Translations under genes and position numbers: made by a program
Assembly (NCBI GenBank): GCA_040954595.2
Contig: CM082578.2
Coordinates: 744,001-808,000 of the forward strand
Length of the DNA stretch: 64,000 nt
Direction of reading: 5' to 3'
Source: Balanoglossus misakiensis
Taxonomy: Eukaryota; Hemichordata
In this document: piece after piece, positions 56,876 to 64,000 of the stretch
Position numbering within the stretch: the stretch's first letter is position 1
Layout: every line of letters starts with the position of its first letter
Notes under the pieces: generated by a model
The model's input: only the letters and a program-made list of their open reading frames with translations
The model's database searches: none
Told to the model about the DNA's origin: nothing

Positions 56876-57400
56876 TGAGATATTACACATATAATCATGG
56901 GACAAGAAGGGCAAAAATTAAATTATCCAGCAGGCGTTCGAATTATGCAAATTAGAACAGTTGTCTAATATTGCCATGTCAACCACGTTGAAATTGTTTT
57001 AGGTACCCATATTAATTAAAACCGTGAAAATGCGATATTACACACCATATAAGACAAACCAGGGAAATTTACATGTTAGAGAAGTTTGTCGGCCATTTTG
57101 GATTATGCAAATTAGAACAGTTGTCTAATATTGCCATGTCAACCACACTGAAATTGTTTTAGTTACCCATATTGATGAAAACCCTTCAAATGCGATACTA
57201 CACGCTATTTAAGACGACCATAGGAAATTTACATGTTAGAGGAGTTTGGCGGCCATTTTGGACTATGCAAATGAGAAGAGTTGAACAAAAAATGCCATAT
57301 TTGCAATGCTGTTGTCTTGTTTTGGGTGCCTATGTTAAGGCTTGAAAATGAAAGCTTATTCACCATTTTGGCACAAACAGTGGCGAGAAGGTGTTCCAAT
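56876..57400. repeat. 160-bp tandem repeat, about three copies
   Basis: TTATGCAAATTAGAACAGTT at 56944 and 57104, and the diverged TATGCAAATGAGAAGAGTTG at about 57264. Units include GGAAATTTACATGTTAGAG and CGGCCATTTTGG. Confidence 0.85.
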
Positions 57401-59364
57401 GTAACTTAGAAGAGTTGCCATATTTGCAATACAGTTATATTGTTTAAGGTATGAATGCAAATCCTGAATATTAGATTTATAACAATTTCATTGGAAAGAA
57501 CATTTGTAGGTTCATCATTGACCCCATAGGACTGTCAACTCGACTACAGACAGTCTCGACGAACACAAGACATGATCCCAATTTGCAAGCTGAGTTGAAA
57601 CTGACTGCTGCAGTAACTTTAGCTCTGGGAATGTCTTGTGTGATTTAAAGCAATTGATGACCAAATTTAACACAGTTTCTCTGAGGTAACCACTTAGCTT
57701 TCGTGACTGGTTGTTTAAGAATCCAAAAAACATGAATTCTACCGAATGAATTCAACCCTTAGAATTTCAGAGTTTGCAGTCATGCACAAAAGTGTGTATC
57801 ATACACATAAGAAATTTCTCACATGTATTTTTATGATGGCAATGCATTTGACTGTAAACAAACATTGACATCAGTCAGTAGCGCTATTTTGTCAGTGAAA
57901 TGGCTTCATCATCATCCCTCCAACCAAAGTTGAAACTGAGTTGCAAATATTGCACAGCTTGAAATCATAAAATGTTGCAAAATTGAACCAACAGTTCGGT
58001 CAATGATCAAGTTCTTACAGCTATTATTAGAACCAGACAATCTCAGCGAACAAGAGACATGGGCCTTATTTGCAAGTCGAGTTAGAACTGCCTTTGCCTG
58101 CCCACGGACGCCCCAGTTTCAGCAAAAATTATTGCATTAAAATGTGAGTATGGAGAACTATGCTCTGTGTTCCTTTTGTTAGCTTACATAGCTGTTGTCA
58201 TTCTAGTTTTTCCTCTGTCCTGTGAACAGAGTTTCAGTTGCGAAAACCGACAGTTCTCAAAGTACAAAAGTACACCTAAATTGCCTCGGTGATGAGCATG
58301 CAGAATTTATCTGATGCTTTTTACTGGCAGAAGGACCCCACCAGTTGCAGATTGTCAATTCCATGGCACAAGGGAATTTACGCTTTGCGTTCAAATATAA
58401 ATAATTAAAACCTGTTTAATTTTTCTATATGTTCTTTAGTGATGATTCAAAAGTATTATGACTGCTAGTGTGATTAATATTCTATTTTCAAAATGTGTTT
58501 CTCTTAATGATTATGAATACATCAAAATTTATGCTTTAAAATTATATCATTTTACCTGAAATATTGCAAATATTTGGAGGGTTGCATTTAATTTGAAGTT
58601 CTCGATCAAAGTTTTAGGCATAAAAAAGGTGCTACACCCCCGAAAAATTGGTAGCTATGAATTCAATTCAAAGAGTGTTGTAATGTCTGTTTTGCAACAG
58701 GGTGCCAGTTCAACAAAGCGCATGAGGATAGTAAATCACCTTTGTGAATTTTGTGCACCACAGTAAGAATTCCCTAGAAACTGCAAACTAAATTGCAAAG
58801 CAATCAGACAAAAATGGCAGAAATTGCCAAAAAAACCCAAAACAATATTGTCACTTCCATCACTGGGTTTGTTAAATTGTCATAAAATCACACCTAAGAA
58901 CATGCAAACCAAATTTTAAAAAAAATGTGGATAGAGGTTTCTGAGTATATGACGACCAAAATCACCCCAAAAATATACTTCAAAAATGAAAAACAATATC
59001 TGTATAAAGTCTCAATAACATAAACACACACCAATTTCTAAAGCAATCTGACCAGTACCTTCTTGAGTTTCTGAGTTTAGAACAATTTCACATTGGTCCC
59101 AATGGTATATTGACATATACAAAATTGGACCTAAAGAGTAAAACATATTTCAAAGATTTTACAATTAAAGCCTCACAAGCTGCCAAATTTTACACATCTT
59201 TTTCCACAATAACATTTTTCAAATCATCCACCTATCCTTTAAAATCAGCACCATTGAGCCATATTACTTGAATTTGCATGGGGTTTGTCATCTCTCTGCG
59301 ATGTGTACCCTCCATATGGAGGCTGATTAAAACAGGTGTGGCACTCGTTTAATATCTGACTTCT
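57401..59364. other. AT-rich non-coding stretch with a degenerate dispersed word
   Basis: No supported gene. The phrase AAAGCAATCTGACCAGTA (59040) and variants (58797, also 63347 and 63482) recur in loosely spaced form, as a decayed tandem or dispersed repeat. Confidence 0.5.
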
Positions 59365-59368
59365 TTAA

Positions 59369-60859
59369 CACTTTCACTGCGTAGTTAATATATGCTAATG
59401 TATTCCTGTGCGTAGTTTCCTATGGTAAATTTAACTGATAAACAATGTTTTACTTTACCATCTCTATCTCTTGTAATATGAAAGTATATGCAATGATATT
59501 TCCAGCAAGTATATTTATGAGACAACCAACATAATAAAACTGAAAAATGGTCACATGACCATTAATTGGTCATGTGACACTGGCGGCCATAATGGATTTT
59601 TGTCGAAATATGGTAAAAACGACATATTGTAATATAAGTGCCTGAAATACTGTATTTAATTCATTGTATCACAGCTGACAGACAAAAATAGTCAAAAACA
59701 ACTTCCCCCTGTATAAAAGGGAATAACAAGTGACTTTTGAGCAAGAAATTTGATCAAATGTATTAATGGACCATAAAAACAATTATCAAATCATGCCCAC
59801 CATTTACATGTATACATGTTTAAAATCTGAGAAAGAAATAGAGTTTATTAGTGAAAAGGTGAATGATTGAATTTGTAAATAAATAATAATAATAAAATTA
59901 ATTAATTAAGTACTTTATTAAATACTCTACATTTTAATGAATTGCAAGTTGAAGAAATCAAGGTTGGTAAATATGAATATACACACATTTAAAAAAAATC
60001 ATTAGCATAGTACTGTTTTGGCAATTCATTTCAAATGGATATAATACTCTGACAACATAGACTTCTGGCAAAGTCCCATCAAGATTTGCAAAGAAACCTA
60101 CGCCTTCATTTAATTCAGTGAAGTAGGCATCTGGCGAAATCTTGACCTGAAGGGCAACTCATCAATTGCAGGGTTGTCAAAAAATTGTGCGGTGTACATA
60201 TCAGTTTGCTCTTACAATGACATCAACTCAAACACATCACCAGGAAAGAACAGCTGAAAAAAGTCAACGGGTGCAAAGACATCAGTGTCAACTAATAAAC
60301 CTTAGCGACGATCGTATACAGACAACCAGTCCGGTGTGTAATTGTCATTTACGTCGTACAAACCCACCGCGTGTCACCATCAACGTTACGACGTCTGAGA
60401 ACATGGCAAAAACCCTTCCCCTCTCTGTCTCTACTCTGTTTTCTCCGTGTCTGGCTTCTATTTCTGGTTCTATCATGTTGTTGTCCGTAATTTGGCTTCC
60501 GCTATCGCTATGAGTGCTGTCACTATCCTGAAAGACTTGTTCAAGAACTTCGTCGGCATCAAACTTTGCCCGTGTCGCCATTTTTAAATACCAAGTGAAT
60601 GAAAAAATATGATCGGGGCGACCTAAAATCAGCTGTATAAGGAAACCCTTTGATGACAAAATCGACTTGATGGTTTAGAATACATATGCGCATGCTCAAA
60701 TAGGGTTGACCCCTGTCCTATATATAGTCATACAAAATGAGTAAATAAGCAACGAACATAAAATAGAACAGACCAAGTAACGGACGCGATCTTGGCGCAT
60801 TTATGCGCCTCCCGCATTCTGACTGCCGGCGCAGAAAACGCCCTCCCGCAGCGAAAGTG
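59369..60859. mobile_element. Non-autonomous piggyBac-like transposon, 1,491 bp
   Basis: It is flanked by TTAA at 59365-59368 and 60860-60863, the hallmark piggyBac target. The terminal inverted repeats are CACTTTCACTGCG (left) and, read inward from the right, CACTTTCGCTGCG: 12 of 13 match. It contains the N-terminus of a transposase on the minus strand (60345-60581) but no catalytic region, so it is an internally deleted derivative. GGCGGCCATAATGG at 59583 resembles the word in the 155-bp repeat. Confidence 0.92.
60345..60581 (-). pseudogene. piggyBac transposase, N-terminal fragment
   Basis: The minus-strand frame from ATG at 60581 encodes MATRAKFDADEVLEQVFQDS followed by an acidic serine-rich stretch (DSTHSDSGSQITD), the usual start of animal piggyBac transposases. 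It reads on to VETERGRVFAMF and then loses resemblance, stopping at 60345. The DDD catalytic core and C-terminal cysteine-rich domain are absent. An upstream in-frame extension to 60659 exists, but 60581 fits the family start. Confidence 0.75.
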
Positions 60860-60863
60860 TTAA

Positions 60864-61236
60864 ATTGCAACATACAGGCACATTCATTAGTCAATAAAAT
60901 GTTCATGTATACCTATCAGTCAGTTTGTTTAGATGAACAAATCTAAGATGGAAAGTAATATCATGAAAATACTGAAAGATTGGAAACTCTGAGTTTGAGT
61001 CTAAGGATAACAAGGGAACCTCTCTACTATTTGAAGCACCAAAGCTATGAAAAACTTCCTTCTTTCCCTCAAATATTTTTTATGAATATGTTCTACTCCG
61101 TGATTAAAATTTCCCTTTTACCAAATGTACATATGTAAGAGACGAGATTTTTTCAGCAAAATTTCAAATGGCCTAGGGTGACTTTTTACCTACTTACCCA
61201 TATTGGGTAGCATGAAACACAGAATGGCATACCAGT
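60864..61236. other. Non-coding stretch
   Basis: Nothing recognised in this AT-rich segment between the piggyBac element and the inverted repeat. Confidence 0.5.
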
Positions 61237-61535
61237 GGGTTAGAGATACAGCGTTTTATATTAACATGAATTAACATGAAACTAAAAATTTGATGGTTTA
61301 CTTAGGACTGCCTTGATCCATGGTAACCTCATTAAATATGTACATATCTAATTCTAGGCTATCCAGTTGCGGTAGAAACCTGGACATGGACAACTTTGGG
61401 GTCAAAATCTTTTGACAAAATGTTGGGTGATCTTGGGTAAACTTTGACCTACATTCCTATATCTTGGCATCCGGCACAGATACATTCTTGACACTTGGAG
61501 TGATGGAACTGCATAATGGAGTATTATGTCTCAGC
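61237..61535 (-). repeat. Left arm of a ~300-bp inverted repeat
   Basis: From GGGTTAGAGATACAGCGTTT through GACACTTGGAGTGATGGAAC to GGAGTATTATGTCTC. It is the reverse complement of 62117-62415 with moderate divergence and small indels, and is related to the 239-bp repeat at 9060-10720. Confidence 0.88.
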
Positions 61536-62116
61536 TAGTCACAGTGCTTTTGCTGTGTCTTTTATTCAGCCAAATTAGATGTTTTTCATTACACATTGGC
61601 TGTGTTTGCCAGTACATTTTATCTGGTCACACTGCCTTAACACAATGTATTCTCAAAATACTCTGCAATCTTTATGAAGCATATACAGCAGACAAAGTTG
61701 TGGTAAGACTGAACTTGCCCTTCTTTGTGATTAAAGCATGACCGGCCTGTCTTAGGTGGCCCCTACCTAGGGGCTTTACCCGTCATTGGCTCACAGTCTG
61801 AGAAATCAGCTCTGCAGGGAAGTTAACGATGTAACCCACCATTAAAGCTTGGATTCCCGCTTTTTGTATTTGATGCCTGGCTGAGGCCTTCTTAGGATCT
61901 ACCCAACGCTGAGTAGGCTATCCCGTCATTGGCACACAGTCTCAGGGAGGGAGTCAAAAGTTCAGTATACCATCAAAGCCTTTATATTGTCCATTCTTTT
62001 TAAGAGAAGGCTGGCTGCTGTAGAAAAATGTTGATCTCAAATTTATCATGTCCAAAAAGCCAGACTTCCAGCCCTATTGGTTAGGCTGGCATTAGGTAAG
62101 TACATAATTAATGAGG
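61536..62116. other. Spacer of the inverted repeat with an internal duplication
   Basis: Two diverged copies of a ~150-bp block face the same way: CCCGTCATTGGCTCACAGTCT (61780) and CCCGTCATTGGCACACAGTC (61922), each followed by a CCATTAAAGC or CCATCAAAGC word. A 71-codon open frame at 61526 starts hydrophobic but has no support. Confidence 0.65.
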
Positions 62117-62415
62117 CAAGACATAATACTCAATCAAATAGTTCCATCACTCCAAGTGTCAAGGTTGTATCTGCTCCGGATGCTAAAATATAGGAATGTA
62201 GGTCAAAGTTTACCCAAGATCACACAAATGTTTGTCAAAAGATTTTGACCCCGAAGTTGTCCATGTCCAGGTTTCTACTTCAGCTGAATAGCCTAGAATT
62301 AGATATGCACATATTTAACGAGGTTACCATTGCTCAGGGGGGTCTTAAATTAACCATCAAATTTTAGTTTCATATTAATGCATATTAATATAAAACACTG
62401 TATCTCTAACCCTAC
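62117..62415 (+). repeat. Right arm of a ~300-bp inverted repeat
   Basis: From AAGACATAATACTC through GTTCCATCACTCCAAGTGTC to CACTGTATCTCTAACCC. The preceding 90 bp (CAGCCCTATTGGTTAGGCTG, 62070) also match the 239-bp repeat family. Confidence 0.88.
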
Positions 62416-63900
62416 AGGTAAGCCTAGAATTAGGTACATGTACATGCGTAAGTTTTTGACAAGACAGTTAAGCTGTAATATATGTACATGAACCTTGACA
62501 ATTGACTTAAAATAACATAAAGGCAGAACTGATACTGATTGGAGATAGATATTACTAATGACAGTGATGTTAATTACACCAGGAATGTTTGTCTTAGTAT
62601 ACGGTAGCTAACCGACTGCTTGAGGTTAAGTAATGAAAGTGCCCACTTGCGATTCACCTTCAAATAGCTACTTAGTCTTTGGTACATGTACATTGTTTTT
62701 CCAATGATTAGACAAAGGATATACATACGTGTAATTAAGGTTGGGTAGCATTTTCAATGTAATAAGCCCTGCCTTCACTATAATCTTACACCAAATCAAC
62801 ACTGTTCAGTAATGTTATAGGCTTCAAAGCGACGCTAGTTACATCATAATTCCCAGCAAGGGGTATTAGTTTATTGGGCAAGTGGCATGAGTGAGGCCAG
62901 ACATTAGTTTTGGAAGCAAAGCGGACAGAACACTGCCGGGCATAGACTAGGTAGTTCTGAATGTGACCATGGACGTTACCACATTAGACTCTGTATTGTA
63001 AGTTTCTGAAGAATCGCAACAAATCATCAACAGTCTACATGTACTTCAACCTTGTGAGAAGTACTGTATAACACACAGGATATACTAGTCACTGTTGGTC
63101 AGGTACGTTATTACACACTGTGGTCCCATCTGGGGATTACACAAAATTAGGTATGTCTGTGTTCATGGGAAAAATCATGTGACATTGGCAAGCAGATATG
63201 ACCTACTGTAAGAACATTTCAAAGGAACCAGACAAGTATTGTAGGGAAAACAACATTCAACAATGACAAAAACTGCCTCAAACCACATCTATCCAACTAT
63301 CAACAAATTGTATAATATCTACTTCAATCACCACGCCTACCAAAGTTGAAAGCAATCTGACTAGTAGTTTCAAAGAATACAAATTGCAAAAATTGCCCCA
63401 AGACCACAATATGTAAATTTCACCAAAATGATATACAACATTACTTGGGTTACCTCTTGGAACAAGCATACCAAAATTTAAAAGCAATCTAAGGAGTTTC
63501 TCAGAAAATGAATTTTGACCAAAAATGACAGATTACAAATTCTGCGACAATTTAAACAAAACCAACTAAGATCACCTACCGGAAGTGTCATACTAAATTC
63601 TAAAGAAATCAGCCAATCTCTTTAAGAGGAAAAGATTTTTTTTCAAATGGTAAAACAAGACAAAATAATTGCATAAAAAATAGACAATTCACGATATAAA
63701 CTCAAAGTATATCAGGTATGATGACATTACCTACATGCATACAAATGTTCAAAGCAGTCTAACCAGTTGTTGAGTTTTGATCAATTCCACATATTTCACA
63801 GGTTATTTGCGTATTTTTGCAATGACAACTTCATTTAAGCAAAATCCCATCTACACACCAAATATCAAGGTGATACGCGAAGTGGTTTCATGTTTTGGAT
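62416..63900. other. AT-rich non-coding stretch with decayed repeats
   Basis: No supported gene. AAAGCAATCTGACTAGTAG (63347) and AAAAGCAATCTAAGGAGT (63480) continue the dispersed word seen near 59040. Confidence 0.5.
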
Positions 63901-63902
63901 CA

Positions 63903-64000
63903 GGGCAGACATACATCCATATATACATGTAACATGCATACACACATGTACACACACACACAAACACATGCATACATGCATACATACATACATACATACA
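63903..64000. repeat. (CATA)n/(CA)n microsatellite at the window edge
   Basis: Runs of CATACATACATA and ACACACACA, continuing beyond the window. Confidence 0.88.

Noticed and set aside
61526-61741. Short frame with a signal-peptide-like start (MSQLVTVLLLCLLF)
   Set aside because: It begins inside an inverted-repeat arm and ends in a duplicated spacer, with no other support.

Overview
This window is non-coding, repeat-dense genomic DNA from an invertebrate animal. It has spliced-gene signals, no operons, long homopolymers, microsatellites and a dozen transposon types. Abundant TACATGTA-type words, Penelope, Tx1-type and Helentron elements and a tRNA-Leu-primed Gypsy element fit a marine invertebrate such as a cephalochordate, hemichordate or mollusc. 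I cannot name the species from sequence alone. No rRNA, complete tRNA, CRISPR array or bacterial gene was seen.

Layout. 1-6055: 3' half of a Helentron (HUH Rep, Pif1 helicase, fused APE-like endonuclease) with a duplicated tail. 6056-9060: unremarkable AT-rich DNA. 9060-11667: a 239-bp tandem repeat, a 155-bp tandem repeat and four strong hairpins. 12102-16590: four tandem ~505-bp units, the second and fourth carrying the same TIR transposon at the same site. 17513-19814: direct repeats flanking a minisatellite. 19923-21340: the first 29 nt of U2 snRNA joined to ORF1 of a Tx1-clade (Keno-like) LINE, followed by a frameshifted Penelope-like RT (21449-23037). 23038-24711: a foldback element. 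24712-31043: blocks of an 81-bp satellite alternating with an AT-rich repeat and broken by hairpin-ended insertions. 33124-36840: Gypsy LTR element (LTR, PBS, gag, protease, start of pol), truncated. 37202-37780: L2/CR1-like LINE 3' end. 37823-39174: the best candidate host gene, four exons plus a poly(A) signal. 42663-43857: inverted copy of the AT-rich repeat and satellite. 43862-56330: a transposon arm running into a 12-kb satellite of 74/78/82/87-bp units with higher-order duplications. 59365-60863: a non-autonomous piggyBac element with TTAA target sites and a transposase N-terminus. 61237-62415: a large inverted repeat.

Nothing here works as an operon. The mobile elements are mostly broken copies, and their nesting gives a relative history. 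The strongest observations are the U2 snRNA/LINE junction, the empty/filled pairs that define a transposon target site, the hairpin array with matched two-sided changes, the piggyBac ends, and the spliced candidate gene beside the Gypsy and LINE remnants.
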